From: Mammaliicoccus vitulinus
Lineage (GTDB): Bacteria > Bacillota > Bacilli > Staphylococcales > Staphylococcaceae
Assembly (NCBI RefSeq): GCF_029024305.1
Contig: NZ_CP118974.1
Coordinates: 1,547,069 to 1,611,068 of the forward strand
DNA length: 64,000 nucleotides
Direction: 5' to 3'
The notes under the pieces are model-generated. The model was not told where the DNA came from, made no database searches, and saw only the letters and a program-made list of their open reading frames with translations. This document shows positions 1-9,310 of this stretch, in pieces. Position numbers and translations under genes: made by a program. Each line of letters opens with the position of its first letter. The first letter of the stretch is position 1.

Positions 1-1038
1 TAAACCTGAACCGTGTGCTCTTGGTAATAAACCAACTTCTGATGCTAAAGGTCTAATTTCTTCTGGTTTACGGCCATCTGGTCTAACTTTATCTTCAGTT
101 ATTAAACGACGTACTTCGTCTTTAACAAGTGTATCTAAAATTTTACTTACAGTTTTAAGAACTTCTGCATTCTCAGGATCTTCTTCATTATCGAAAGCAT
201 TAAGAACTTCTGCTTTAACAGCCGTAATATTAATATCACGTTGTTGTTTTTCTTCTGTTCTAATTGCTGAATTAATATCTAAAGCTTCTGCTTTCGCACG
301 AACAGCTTCTTCAAATGAAGATTCGATTTCAACTGGTATAAATTCTGATTTTACAGGTTGTATTTCTTCAATAATTGCTTCTTGGAATTCAACTAGTCTC
401 TGAATTTCTTTATGACCAAATAAAATCGCATTTAACATCGTTTCTTCAGTTACTTCTTTAGCGCCCGCTTCAACCATGTTAATAGCATCTTTATGTCCTG
501 CTACTTGTAAATCCAATTGAGAAACTGCTTTTTCTTCAACATTTGGATTGATGACAAATTCACCATCTACTAATCCTACATTCACTCCTGCAATAGGTCT
601 TTCGAATGGTATGTCAGAAACAGATAAAGCCATTGATGAACCAATCATTGCTGCCATTTCTGGAGAACAATTTTGATCGACACTCATTACAATTGAAATG
701 ACTTGAACATCATTTCTATAACCTTTAGGAAATAGTGGTCTAATTGGTCTATCAATTAATCGACTTGTTAAAGTAGCATCCTCACCCGGTCTACCTTCAC
801 GTTTATTAAATCCACCAGGTATTTTACCTGCTGCATACATTTTTTCTTCATAATTTACCATTAATGGGAAAAAGTCTACGTTTCTAGGTTCTTTAGATGC
901 AGTTGCTGTTGATAATACAACTGTATCCCCATATCTTACTAATACTGCACCATTAGCTTGTTTTGCTAATTGGCCCGTTTCAATTATTAATGGACTGCCT
1001 GCCCATTCTGTCTTAAAGACTTTTTTCTCTTGAGACAT
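1..1038 (-). CDS. pnp: Polyribonucleotide nucleotidyltransferase (PNPase), 5' part, cut by the window edge
   Basis: PNPase degrades RNA 3' to 5' by phosphorolysis as part of the RNA-decay machinery. Only the first 346 codons are here: the protein starts [14 protein letters not shown] and is open to base 1. The visible part covers the first RNase PH domain, the all-helical domain and the start of the second RNase PH domain, ending in LPRAHGSGL, the family's motif at this point. The KH and S1 RNA-binding domains lie outside. The ATG at 1038 has a GAGGAG ribosome site upstream. It follows rpsO as in other Firmicutes, with a terminator between them. Identity is near certain; the fragment is a window artefact, not a broken gene. 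Confidence 0.96.
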   Translation of the reverse strand, partial: MSQEKKVFKTEWAGSPLIIETGQLAKQANGAVLVRYGDTVVLSTATASKEPRNVDFFPLMVNYEEKMYAAGKIPGGFNKREGRPGEDATLTSRLIDRPIRPLFPKGYRNDVQVISIVMSVDQNCSPEMAAMIGSSMALSVSDIPFERPIAGVNVGLVDGEFVINPNVEEKAVSQLDLQVAGHKDAINMVEAGAKEVTEETMLNAILFGHKEIQRLVEFQEAIIEEIQPVKSEFIPVEIESSFEEAVRAKAEALDINSAIRTEEKQQRDINITAVKAEVLNAFDNEEDPENAEVLKTVSKILDTLVKDEVRRLITEDKVRPDGRKPEEIRPLASEVGLLPRAHGSGL

Positions 1039-1110
1039 TTATGAATCTCCTCTCATACAATTAATCTCTTATATCATACCATTTTATACTTATTTTTTAT
1101 ATTTATTTAT

Positions 1111-1149
1111 AAAAAAATCGAAAGAAATCTGATCGATTCCCTTCGATTG
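1111..1149 (-). terminator. Intrinsic terminator of rpsO
   Basis: The inverted repeat AATCGAA/TTCGATT (1116-1122 with 1142-1148) is extended by weaker inner pairs and, read on the minus strand, is followed by a run of seven U. It lies between rpsO and pnp, so pnp expression depends on read-through or its own promoter. Confidence 0.75.
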
Positions 1150-1158
1150 ATATTGTGA

Positions 1159-1428
1159 TTAGCGACGTAAGCCAAGTGATTTGATTAAATCACGGTAACG
1201 TTGAACATCATTATCACGTAAATATGTTAATAAATGTTTACGACGACCAACCATTTTTAATAATCCACGACGTGAATGATGGTCTTTTTTATGAGTACGT
1301 AAATGTTCGTTTAAAGCAGTAATTTCTGCTGTTAAAACTGCGATTTGTACTTCTGAAGAACCAGTATCAGTTTCGTGTACGCGGTATTGTTCGATTAGTT
1401 CGTTTTTTTTCTCTTGTGAAATTGCCAT
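1159..1428 (-). CDS. rpsO: 30S ribosomal protein S15
   Basis: Primary 16S rRNA-binding protein of the small-subunit platform. The 89-residue product ([19 protein letters not shown]...SLGLRR) has the full family length and the conserved DTGSSEVQ and [12 protein letters not shown] stretches. A TTG two codons upstream would add two residues, but the AGGAGG ribosome site is correctly spaced for the ATG at 1428. It has its own promoter in the 3' end of ribF, a structured leader, and a terminator before pnp. The leader probably mediates S15 autoregulation, which is known for this family in Firmicutes; that step is inference here. Confidence 0.97.
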   Translation of the reverse strand: MAISQEKKNELIEQYRVHETDTGSSEVQIAVLTAEITALNEHLRTHKKDHHSRRGLLKMVGRRKHLLTYLRDNDVQRYRDLIKSLGLRR

Positions 1429-1434
1429 AGTCAA

Positions 1435-1509
1435 TTTCCTCCTATAATTGTATTCACCATAAACCTGAGCGCATCGTCGGAGTGTCGATTAGCCAAGGAT
1501 TAGGCACTC
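1435..1509 (-). promoter_or_regulatory. rpsO 5' leader, probable S15 autoregulatory RNA
   Basis: About 80 nt lie between the predicted transcript start (near 1508) and the rpsO ATG. The RNA can pair GAGTG (1505-1509 read on minus) with CACTC (1480-1484), enclosing CCUAAUC and GGCUAAUCG segments that can pair further. Position and compact branched fold fit the S15 leaders known from Firmicutes. The exact class was not verified by a covariance model. Confidence 0.5.
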
Positions 1510-1514
1510 AAGCC

Positions 1515-1543
1515 ATTATACATAAAACCACACTATCTTTCAA
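1515..1543 (-). promoter_or_regulatory. Promoter of rpsO
   Basis: Minus-strand -35 TTGAAA (1538-1543) and -10 TATAAT (1515-1520) with a 17-bp spacer, near-consensus for the housekeeping sigma factor. The -35 box overlaps the last codons of ribF. Confidence 0.8.
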
Positions 1544-2486
1544 GTGATAATAATGCTTTCGCTTCTTCTTTATCTTTTGTTATTTGACTAACGAGCGCAT
1601 CAATTCCATCAAACTTTTGTTCTGGTCTAATAAAGTGATGCCAATATACTTCGACACGTTCTCCATAAATACTTTCCTCAAAATCAAATATATTTACTTC
1701 AATGCTAATTTGAGAAACAGATGGATCATGGAATGTCGGTTTAACGCCAACGTTACAAACACCGTTATACGTTTTATCACGAGATTTGATGAGCAATGTT
1801 ACAGCGTAAACACCTTTTCTAGGTAGTACGTATTCATCTACCGGTTCAACATTAGCTGTTGGAAATCCGATTGTTCTACCTCTTTTTTCGCCTTGTACGA
1901 CCATACCTTTAATAACGTAAGGTCTACCTAATGCTAAATTACAAGCTTCAATTTCTCCAAGTTCTAATGAAGCTCTTATATCAGTAGTAGATATTTTATC
2001 ATCATCTTGCAATGTTTGTTTCGAAACAACATGTACGCTGAAAGGATAATCATGCTCTTGAAGAGAAGACATATTCCCTTTTCCGTATTTACCAAAGCTA
2101 AAATCGTATCCTGCAATAACTGCTTTCACATGATTTTGTATAAAATATTGATTTATAAAATCATCCGCAGAAACATTTGCAAATGTTGAAGAAAAGTTTA
2201 CGACGAAACAATAGTCTACGCCTAACTTTTCAATCGCTTCTACTTTATCAGCTATAGGCGTTAAATATGTCGTTCGTTTCTTCTCAGGATTCAACACCAC
2301 TGAAGGATGTGGGTCAAATGTCATGACCGCTTTCTTCAAATGTTGATCTTTAGCTACTTCCATCATTTTTTGAAGTACTTTTTGATGACCTAAATGTATA
2401 CCATCAAAAAATCCAATAGCTAAAGCAATATTTTCATTTACGAATTGTGTTGATTTTATTGGGTGTGTAATTTCTATAACTTCCAT
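1533..2486 (-). CDS. ribF: Bifunctional riboflavin kinase / FAD synthetase
   Basis: Makes FMN from riboflavin and then FAD. The 317-residue protein has an N-terminal nucleotidyltransferase domain with GFFDGIHLGHQ (about residues 26-36) and a C-terminal flavokinase domain with GRTIGFPTANV (about 205-215). The ATG at 2486 follows AAAGGAG at good spacing; a TTG one codon earlier is unlikely. It lies 12 bp downstream of truB and is probably co-transcribed. Both domains are intact. The truB-ribF-rpsO order is the usual staphylococcal one. Confidence 0.96.
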   Translation of the reverse strand: MEVIEITHPIKSTQFVNENIALAIGFFDGIHLGHQKVLQKMMEVAKDQHLKKAVMTFDPHPSVVLNPEKKRTTYLTPIADKVEAIEKLGVDYCFVVNFSSTFANVSADDFINQYFIQNHVKAVIAGYDFSFGKYGKGNMSSLQEHDYPFSVHVVSKQTLQDDDKISTTDIRASLELGEIEACNLALGRPYVIKGMVVQGEKRGRTIGFPTANVEPVDEYVLPRKGVYAVTLLIKSRDKTYNGVCNVGVKPTFHDPSVSQISIEVNIFDFEESIYGERVEVYWHHFIRPEQKFDGIDALVSQITKDKEEAKALLSLER

Positions 2487-2498
2487 CAAAATACTCCT

Positions 2499-3410
2499 TT
2501 AAAGAAAAACTTTTTTCGGTTTATATAGTGCATTATTTTTTTCATATGTATCCATTATTGCTATCGCTTTATCTCCATACCAAACTACGAATATGCCTTC
2601 AAATTGATGATCAGCAATTAACTGTTTTTCTATTTTTTGTCCGTTCTGTATTCTTTTAACAATCTCTTCATCATTAATCGTCGTTTTTTCTAAACCATTC
2701 AATCCATATTCTAATGGAAGTAGCACATCTTGTAACTTATCTTGCTCAACTATTTGTCTTAATTCATCCAATTTTATGGCTTGTTCTAAAGAAAAACCAC
2801 CGCTTTTCAATCTAATTAAATGAGACATATGTGCTGGAAATCCAAGTAACTCTCCTATTTGAGTTGCTAACGTTCGTATATAAGTCCCTTTACCACATTC
2901 AACTTCAATTTCAAATTTACAAGTTTGATTGTCGTATGATATTTCAGAAATAAGTTCGATACTGTTAATAAAAACTTTGCGAACTGGTCTTTCAACTTCA
3001 ATATTTTGACGAGCATATTCATATAATTTTTTTCCGTTTACTTTTACTGCAGAATACATAGGCGGTATTTGTTCAATTTCGCCTTCTAATTTATTGATTG
3101 TAGAACGTATATCATCAGTGCTCCAAATATTTTCATTTACATTTTTTTCTTCTACAATATCTCCAGTTTGATCTTCGGTAGTCGTACTTACACCGATTGT
3201 AACTTCAGCTTTATATGTTTTACCACTTTCCATCACGTAGTCACTTACACGCGTCGCTTTGCCAATACAAATTGGTAATACACCGCTCACTTCAGGATCC
3301 AACGTTCCAGTATGACCGACTTTTTTAGTTTTTAATATTTTACGAAGTTTAAACACAACATCATGACTCGTCATGCCTACTTCTTTATGAATTGCTAATA
3401 TGCCATCCAA
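2499..3410 (-). CDS. truB: tRNA pseudouridine-55 synthase
   Basis: Isomerises U55 in the T-loop of tRNAs. The product of 303 residues matches S. aureus TruB closely (MDGILAIHKEVGMTSHDVV, then KKVGHTGTLDPEVSGVLP carrying the catalytic Asp in the TLDPE motif). A longer reading from 3443 exists, but GGAGG sits 8 nt before the TTG at 3410, and starting there aligns with the family, so TTG is chosen. In most relatives rbfA lies immediately upstream; here a five-gene operon separates them. Confidence 0.95.
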   Translation of the reverse strand: MDGILAIHKEVGMTSHDVVFKLRKILKTKKVGHTGTLDPEVSGVLPICIGKATRVSDYVMESGKTYKAEVTIGVSTTTEDQTGDIVEEKNVNENIWSTDDIRSTINKLEGEIEQIPPMYSAVKVNGKKLYEYARQNIEVERPVRKVFINSIELISEISYDNQTCKFEIEVECGKGTYIRTLATQIGELLGFPAHMSHLIRLKSGGFSLEQAIKLDELRQIVEQDKLQDVLLPLEYGLNGLEKTTINDEEIVKRIQNGQKIEKQLIADHQFEGIFVVWYGDKAIAIMDTYEKNNALYKPKKVFL

Positions 3411-3496
3411 ATTTACGACCTCCAAAAACATGCTTATATTCATTACAAGTTTACATTAAAACTCAAATAAAAAGAAGAAATAACTGATAATCCATA

Positions 3497-4135
3497 TTAA
3501 TCATCATCAACTTCGTCGTCATCGTAGTCGTCATCATCTTCATAATAATACTGTTCTTTATTGGCGTAACCTTCATTATAGTCAGTTTGAGGTTGTTCGA
3601 TATTAAACCAAGATACTGAATTTACTTTTCCATTTAACGAGTTAACAGAAACGACTGCGCCTTCATCTTGATCTACATGCTGAGTGACTGTATATGTCGC
3701 TGGCTTAGAATTGTCATTTTTCTTAATGTCTACGAATGTGCCACCAACTTCATTCATCACAATTTGTTTCGCCCTTTTTTCAGTAATAATTGATTTGTTC
3801 TTGTTTTCTTTTTTAGCTTTCTGTTTTGTTTTAGGCTGTTGTTTTGTAGGTTGTTTAGATGTTGATTGAGATGTAACATTTTTAATTGTTTCTTTTCTTC
3901 GGTCAATTTCCAAACTATATTTTTTATCTTTATCTTTAATCTCTACATAAAACAAGCGATTATCTTTTGATTGCGTTAATTTAGAAATATCCCCTTTATA
4001 CCTCTCTGATACTAATGTTTTAGCTGAATTTTTATCCATCAACTGTTCTGTTGACCTGATATAAATAATAGCAATTAAAGCTATTAGTAGTATTGCCATC
4101 ATAACGATAAGAATAGGTTTAATTAATTTTTTCAT
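3497..4135 (-). CDS. Membrane-anchored PepSY-domain protein with an acidic tail
   Basis: The 212-residue protein has one N-terminal membrane segment (about 7-26), then two PepSY-like repeats (about 36-88 and 118-178) joined by a Lys/Gln/Thr-rich linker, and ends in a tail almost wholly Asp/Glu/Tyr (199-212). PepSY domains occur in propeptides of M4 peptidases and in cell-surface proteins near sensor kinases, where an inhibitory or sensory role is suspected. The start lies 4 bp after the kinase stop codon, so it is the last gene of the operon. Bacillus subtilis ykoGH with ykoI/ykoJ has a similar pairing. It may modulate the adjacent kinase or bind cations through the tail; neither is shown. 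Confidence 0.8.
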   Translation of the reverse strand: MKKLIKPILIVMMAILLIALIAIIYIRSTEQLMDKNSAKTLVSERYKGDISKLTQSKDNRLFYVEIKDKDKKYSLEIDRRKETIKNVTSQSTSKQPTKQQPKTKQKAKKENKNKSIITEKRAKQIVMNEVGGTFVDIKKNDNSKPATYTVTQHVDQDEGAVVSVNSLNGKVNSVSWFNIEQPQTDYNEGYANKEQYYYEDDDDYDDDEVDDD

Positions 4136-4139
4136 ATTT

Positions 4140-5492
4140 TCACACCTTTCTCACTTTTAAAATGAATTCTGTTCCGGTGCCTTCTTTACTTTTAACTTGT
4201 ATATCAATTTGGTTTTTGGATGCAAGTTCTTTCGCTATTGATAAACCTAATCCCGATCCTCCAGACTGTCGAGATCTCGCTTTATCAATTCTATAAAATC
4301 TCGTGAATATTTTTTCAATATCTTCTTCACGTATACCAGGACCATAATCTTTAATTTTAATTTCTATATGTTCCACTTTATTTATTAATGCCAAATCAAT
4401 TTCTGATTGACTATATTTATATGCATTATCTAAGAAAATCGTTATTAACTGATCAAAACTATCTTTATTGATTTTACCAATCAAAACATCTTCTGTTGTG
4501 TGTACATTAATTTTTCTTTTATATACTTGTGAAAGTTTTTTAGTTAAAATCGAAACTTGTGCAACAATATCCACTTTTGAAAACTTAATATCATGAAAAG
4601 TTCGTTCTATTTTAGCCAAATCTAACATTTGCTCAGTTAAATATTTTAACCTTTTGGCTTCTTCATTAATGGTATCAATACCTTCATCTAATAAATCAGG
4701 TCTCGTTTTACCAAATCTTTTTAACATTTCGCTATAAGAAGTCATAACTGTTATTGGCGTTTTTAATTCATGAGATGCATTAAGTATAAATGCTTGTTGT
4801 TTTTCATCATGATCTTTTAAATTGAGCATCATGTCATTAAATGTATTTGAAAGTTCTTTCAACTCTTTCGTATCATTATTATTTATATCTATTTTGCTGT
4901 AATGTTTCGTTTCTCTCGTTTTATTCATTTGTTCAATGAGCTCATTGATTGGTTTCAAAATAATTTGCGTAATGATTCGATTCAACAGAAATATCACGAT
5001 TAAAATAATGAATGTTGAAACAATTAATATCCACTTTAAGATAGCAAAAGTCTCATACTTAAAATCAATATTTTCAAATATTTGGAGATTACTCACTTCA
5101 CCATTTTTCCAAATAATCGGTAAAGATACCATCGCAAAATGGTTACCATTTTTATCGACGACTTTTTTATATTGTTCATTTTTATATAATTCTGCTAAAT
5201 TTTTATATTTAATATCTGTTGATATTTGAACGACACTTTTATTTTTTTGATTTACTACTGTTATATATCCATCTGAAAGTAAATAAGATTGCAAGACTGC
5301 CTCTGTGTTAACATCGGTATCTGAAGTGTTTTGCAACTCTTTCATAATATTAATCCCTCTGCTTTCGAGTTGTGTAGCTTCAGAGTCGAGCGAAACCTTT
5401 TGATAAACAAAGTAAACAAATAAATTGATGCAAATAACAACAATGACTATCATGACTGTAGTATAGAGTTGAATTTTAGTCCCGAGTTTCAT
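4140..5492 (-). CDS. Sensor histidine kinase (two-component system)
   Basis: A 450-residue HisKA-type kinase. Membrane segments at about 8-30 and 149-171 flank an extracytoplasmic sensor region of about 115 residues; HAMP follows (about 172-226). The phosphorylated His is H241 in ASHELKTP; the ATPase domain carries N356 (FLDNAYKYS), DYGPGI (382-387) and GGSGLGLS (411-418). It starts 4 bp after the response regulator stop and ends 4 bp before the PepSY gene. The signal is unknown. The adjacent glycerate kinase and carrier suggest a metabolite, and the PepSY protein suggests envelope stress or a peptide. All catalytic boxes are intact. Confidence 0.93.
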   Translation of the reverse strand: MKLGTKIQLYTTVMIVIVVICINLFVYFVYQKVSLDSEATQLESRGINIMKELQNTSDTDVNTEAVLQSYLLSDGYITVVNQKNKSVVQISTDIKYKNLAELYKNEQYKKVVDKNGNHFAMVSLPIIWKNGEVSNLQIFENIDFKYETFAILKWILIVSTFIILIVIFLLNRIITQIILKPINELIEQMNKTRETKHYSKIDINNNDTKELKELSNTFNDMMLNLKDHDEKQQAFILNASHELKTPITVMTSYSEMLKRFGKTRPDLLDEGIDTINEEAKRLKYLTEQMLDLAKIERTFHDIKFSKVDIVAQVSILTKKLSQVYKRKINVHTTEDVLIGKINKDSFDQLITIFLDNAYKYSQSEIDLALINKVEHIEIKIKDYGPGIREEDIEKIFTRFYRIDKARSRQSGGSGLGLSIAKELASKNQIDIQVKSKEGTGTEFILKVRKV

Positions 5493-5496
5493 AGAT

Positions 5497-6174
5497 TCAA
5501 TCCTTTATCATATATCCAATACCTCTAACGCTAGATATCAAGGATATGTCATTTTGATCTAGTTTTTTTCTTAAATATCTAACATAAACATCAATGACAT
5601 TTGTGTCACCATAATATTCGTATCCCCATACCGCTTCAATAATTTGTTCTCTCGTCAAGGCTTGGTTTTTATTCTCAATAAAATATAACAATAAATCATA
5701 CTCTTTCTGTGTTAAGTTAATTAATGTTTGATTTATATATACTTCGCGACTTAGTGGATGAATAACCAAATGTTTAAAGTGAATTTCACTATTGTTCTCG
5801 TCTGACACTTCATTATTTTGCTTTAAATGAACTCTAATTCTAGCGAGGAGTTCTTCTATTTCAAATGGTTTAGTCATATAATCATTTGCACCAGAATCTA
5901 AACCACTTACTTTATCCATCACTGCATCCCTCGCAGTTAACATAATAATTTTAATGTTGTCATCTACTTCGCGAATTCTTCTCAACACTTCTAATCCATT
6001 TAATTCAGGGATCATGACATCTAATAAGACTAAATCAAAGTCATTTGATTCAAATAAATCTAAAGCTTGCCTACCTGTATGTGCGATACTAATTTCGTAA
6101 TTTGCATACTCTAACTCCAACTGTATAACTCTTGCTATTTTCACTTCATCTTCTACTATTAATATTTTTTCCAT
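5497..6174 (-). CDS. OmpR-family response regulator
   Basis: A 225-residue regulator with an N-terminal receiver domain (phospho-acceptor D52 in LLDVM, T80, K102 in TKPFE) and a C-terminal winged helix (about 128-225, with the family's VDVYVRYLRKKL and SVRGIGYMI). It resembles ArlR of S. aureus in general sequence, but its partner kinase is not close to ArlS, so I do not assign that name. It pairs with the downstream kinase. The start lies 11 bp after the carrier gene, and GGAGC precedes the ATG. Likely targets include its own operon; no binding site was identified with confidence. Confidence 0.94.
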   Translation of the reverse strand: MEKILIVEDEVKIARVIQLELEYANYEISIAHTGRQALDLFESNDFDLVLLDVMIPELNGLEVLRRIREVDDNIKIIMLTARDAVMDKVSGLDSGANDYMTKPFEIEELLARIRVHLKQNNEVSDENNSEIHFKHLVIHPLSREVYINQTLINLTQKEYDLLLYFIENKNQALTREQIIEAVWGYEYYGDTNVIDVYVRYLRKKLDQNDISLISSVRGIGYMIKD

Positions 6175-6185
6175 TTCATTGCTCC

Positions 6186-7565
6186 TTACCTAAGCGATAG
6201 ACCAGTATATTGCCACCAAAAATAATAACATGCGATCATTATTAACATATATATAGGCATCAAAATACTACTAACTTTCGCTAAATCTTTATTTTTAAAA
6301 GGCTTCTTATCTTGTTCGTAAAATAGCAGCAATGCTTTTGAACTCACTGGAAAAGTAACACAATAATTCGTTCCCATCAAAGTTATAAAAACGACTGCAA
6401 CTGGATTTAAATTAAACATATCACTAAACAATAAAAATAATGGAACAAAAACGACAGCTCTTGTTGTATGACTTGTCACATATAAATGTGATGTTACTGT
6501 TATTATAACAATGATCAATAATATAACTTGTACATTTATATTTTCAAATTGCGATAAGTAACCAAATAAATTTTCTTGTATATATTGAATAACCTTATAT
6601 GAAACAAGTAGTTCGCCAAGCGCCGTTGCCCCAGCTACAAAGAATATTAGACTCCAAGAGACACTTTGTAATCCTTGTTTCCATGAGATGACACCTACAT
6701 TAGGGGTCATCATAACGATACTCATAGCAATCGTAATAAAAGCAATATCAAACCCGTGTATAGATTCTGTTATCCATAAACTAATCGTAATCAATAAATA
6801 TAGCAAAGTCTTTTGTTCTTTCACACTTAATGGTGAGCGTGTTCTTTTTACATTATTTAAAATGGGTTGATCATTGATGTCATTTTTAATAAAAAACATT
6901 TTCTTTATAACAATTAAACTTATCAATCCCATAATGATACCGAATGGACTACCCCATATAAGAAAGTCTACATAAGAGATGGTTTCATTCGTCTGACCTT
7001 TTAACAACCCAATCCCAACAATATGACTACCAGCACCAATTAGTGTGAGATTGGCACCCATTAAAATAAGCACCGGTATCAGCAATGCAAAATATTTTTG
7101 ATTGGATTGAAACCTAGTAGAAAATGCTTTATAAATAGGCAACATTGATGCGGCTCTCCCTGATGTAGAAGGTACCAATATAGATATTAATTGAACAATC
7201 ATAAATAGAAATAAATTCATTTTATTTTCTGTATGACATTTATCATCTATCCAATGAATTAGTCTATCTAGCAAACCACTTATCTCAACTGCTGCGCTAA
7301 TCATAAACGCACCAATCATGAGCCAAACAACTTGCTCATTTAACGATTCAAACAATACTTTTTCCGGAATGCCTAGCACAATCCCTATGACTAATGCTAT
7401 AAATGCAGATAACCCTGCAGGCATATTCGTTAACAAAAATAAACCTAAAGATAATACAAATACAATTAAACTGAGCTGCCCTAAATAAGGTAAATCAGTA
7501 TATAAGAATACAACGATAGAAAATACAAAATATAAACACAGATATATTAATTGTTTATTGGTCAT
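6186..7565 (-). CDS. DASS/SLC13-family carboxylate transporter
   Basis: A 459-residue integral membrane protein of the divalent anion:sodium symporter family, with at least eleven hydrophobic segments and two pseudo-repeat motifs: VPSTSGRAASMLP (about 141-153) and VTSHTTRAVVFVP (about 363-375). Members import di- and tricarboxylates or related organic acids. The start overlaps the glycerate kinase stop by 4 bp (ATGA), so the two are translationally coupled. Together they suggest uptake of glycerate, tartronate or another C3/C4 acid. The substrate is inference only. Confidence 0.85.
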   Translation of the reverse strand: MTNKQLIYLCLYFVFSIVVFLYTDLPYLGQLSLIVFVLSLGLFLLTNMPAGLSAFIALVIGIVLGIPEKVLFESLNEQVVWLMIGAFMISAAVEISGLLDRLIHWIDDKCHTENKMNLFLFMIVQLISILVPSTSGRAASMLPIYKAFSTRFQSNQKYFALLIPVLILMGANLTLIGAGSHIVGIGLLKGQTNETISYVDFLIWGSPFGIIMGLISLIVIKKMFFIKNDINDQPILNNVKRTRSPLSVKEQKTLLYLLITISLWITESIHGFDIAFITIAMSIVMMTPNVGVISWKQGLQSVSWSLIFFVAGATALGELLVSYKVIQYIQENLFGYLSQFENINVQVILLIIVIITVTSHLYVTSHTTRAVVFVPLFLLFSDMFNLNPVAVVFITLMGTNYCVTFPVSSKALLLFYEQDKKPFKNKDLAKVSSILMPIYMLIMIACYYFWWQYTGLSLR

Positions 7566-8746
7566 TGAACAACATCTTTTGTAACATACATTTGATTGCC
7601 TAAATTTATGCCAATCATAATGTGTCTCAGTGCATTTTCAGAACAATTTTCTAACCATTTATCTGCGTCTAAAATTGAATTTTCTAATGTCGTTGGTTCT
7701 GGAATAATGCTACTATAAGCATCAATGCCACTTTGATAATTTATCTTTGCGTTATGACCTATCGTACCTGCAAAAGCGATAACAGGTTTTTCGTGTATTT
7801 TAGCGATTCTTGCAACTTCTGATGGGATTTTTCCATTCGGTGTTTGAAAGTCGATACAACCTTCAGCAGTAATTACTAAATCTGCATTTTTTATGGCATC
7901 AGAAATTTCAATATATTTCATGATAATTTCAAATCTAGGGTGTAAACGTGCATTAAGAAATCCATGCAACCCAGCACCTAAACCACCAGACGCACCCCCG
8001 CCATTCATTAAAGAAACATCCTCTTTTTTAAAGCTTTTTATAAGTCTTGCAAGGTGTTCTAGATTATTAGACAACTGCTCAACATTTTCAGGAGATGCAC
8101 CTTTTTGCGGACCATACACTCTTGCTACACCTTTCTTGCCACATAACAAATTCGTCCAATTTACTGCTACATCTATATCTACTAAGTGAACTCTAGCGTC
8201 CATATATCTCATATCAACACCATGAATTTGGTCAATTTCACCTCCACCATTTACAAATATTTCTTCACCGTTTATATTCAAGAATTTTACACCTAATGCT
8301 TGTGCCATTCCAACGCCACCATCAGATGTACCTGAATCTCCACAACCGATTAAAATGCGTTCTGCACCAATATCTAATGCTTTAATAATTGTTTCTCCTA
8401 CGCCAAAAGTAGTTGTATTTAATGGGTTTCTCATATTCTGAGGGACATGTCTTAACCCTGCAATTGCTGCCATTTCGATCACAGCTGTCTTAACTCCATT
8501 TTCTTCAAATACACCAAAGAAAGATTCAATAGGCTTACCAACTGGTCCCATCACGTGAGTCTTAACTTTTTTTCCTTCTTTCAATTTTGTAATCGTGTCT
8601 ACAAAGCCTTCACCACCATCTACCATCGGAATAGTCGTAACTTGATGGTCAGGATTAACCTTTTTTATACCTCTAGCAATTGATTGCCCTACTTCCTCTG
8701 CACTTAAACTTTCTTTAAAACCTGAAGGTACAACGACAATTCTCAT
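7562..8746 (-). CDS. glxK: Glycerate kinase (GlxK/GarK type)
   Basis: Phosphorylates glycerate, feeding it into lower glycolysis. The 394-residue protein starts MRIVVVPSGFKESLSAEEVG and carries family motifs MVDGGEGFVDT, GCGDSGTSDGGVGMAQALG, GGGASGGLGAGL and ITAEGCIDFQT. The open frame extends 20 codons further upstream, but AGGAGG lies just before the ATG at 8746. It heads the operon glycerate kinase-carrier-response regulator-kinase-PepSY. A 10-bp palindrome lies about 50 bp upstream. Whether the phosphate goes to position 2 or 3 cannot be told from sequence. Confidence 0.92.
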   Translation of the reverse strand: MRIVVVPSGFKESLSAEEVGQSIARGIKKVNPDHQVTTIPMVDGGEGFVDTITKLKEGKKVKTHVMGPVGKPIESFFGVFEENGVKTAVIEMAAIAGLRHVPQNMRNPLNTTTFGVGETIIKALDIGAERILIGCGDSGTSDGGVGMAQALGVKFLNINGEEIFVNGGGEIDQIHGVDMRYMDARVHLVDIDVAVNWTNLLCGKKGVARVYGPQKGASPENVEQLSNNLEHLARLIKSFKKEDVSLMNGGGASGGLGAGLHGFLNARLHPRFEIIMKYIEISDAIKNADLVITAEGCIDFQTPNGKIPSEVARIAKIHEKPVIAFAGTIGHNAKINYQSGIDAYSSIIPEPTTLENSILDADKWLENCSENALRHIMIGINLGNQMYVTKDVVQ

Positions 8747-8798
8747 ATTTATTTCCTCCTTATTTATTCTTTGCTTTTTTAACTTAACTACACTGTAC

Positions 8799-8808
8799 CT
8801 TTGCAAAG
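8799..8808. promoter_or_regulatory. Perfect palindrome upstream of the glycerate kinase operon
   Basis: CTTTGCAAAG is a perfect 10-bp palindrome, extending to 12 of 14 matched positions with flanks. It lies in the region where the operon promoter should be. It could be an operator for the operon's own response regulator or another factor. OmpR-type regulators usually bind direct repeats, so the link is weak. Confidence 0.3.
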
Positions 8809-8850
8809 TTCACAAATAATTAGAGAAAAATTAAAACTTGATTAAAAAGA

Positions 8851-8899
8851 AAAAACACCTGATAAATTCACTTAAACAGTGAAAATATCAGGTGTTTTT
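8851..8899 (-). terminator. Intrinsic terminator of rbfA
   Basis: A perfect 14-bp stem (8851-8864 with 8886-8899) with an inner TTCACT/AGTGAA pair and flanking A/U runs, 22 bp after the rbfA stop. It separates rbfA from the glycerate kinase operon. Confidence 0.88.
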
Positions 8900-8921
8900 T
8901 TAAATATATGATCGTAAAACT

Positions 8922-9266
8922 TTATTCTTTGCGATTTAAATCTTGAATCATGCGTTCAATTTTATTACCATAATCAATTGATTCATCATATTCAAAATGT
9001 AATTCAGGTAATATGCGTAATTGCATACGGTTTCCAAGCTCAGATTTAATGAAACCTTTTGCTTTTTCTAAACCTTTAAATGTATCTTCTTTTTCTTTAT
9101 CTGTTCCTAAAACTGTTAAATAAACTTTAGCGTGAGATAAATCACCAGGAAGTTCTACATCTGTAATTGTTAAAAATCCAACTCTTGGATCTTTAAGTTT
9201 ATTGTTTATAATATCCATTAATTCTTTTTTCATTTGTTCGCCTACACGTTCAGAACGAATACTCAT
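8922..9266 (-). CDS. rbfA: Ribosome-binding factor A
   Basis: Helps mature the 17S rRNA 5' end and the 30S subunit. The product of 114 residues ([23 protein letters not shown]...) matches S. aureus RbfA throughout, including [14 protein letters not shown] and [16 protein letters not shown] three codons upstream lies inside the ribosome site, so the ATG at 9266 is chosen. In relatives rbfA directly follows infB. Here it is 11.5 kb away behind accessory genes and an IS element, with its own promoter and terminator, making it a single-gene unit. Confidence 0.96.
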   Translation of the reverse strand: MSIRSERVGEQMKKELMDIINNKLKDPRVGFLTITDVELPGDLSHAKVYLTVLGTDKEKEDTFKGLEKAKGFIKSELGNRMQLRILPELHFEYDESIDYGNKIERMIQDLNRKE

Positions 9267-9310
9267 TTCTTTCACCTCTTAACATTCTTATCTAATCTAT
9301 TCATTATTAA

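Noticed and set aside
5497..6174. Naming the response regulator arlR
   Set aside because: The receiver and DNA-binding domains resemble ArlR, but the partner kinase is not ArlS-like and the gene context differs.
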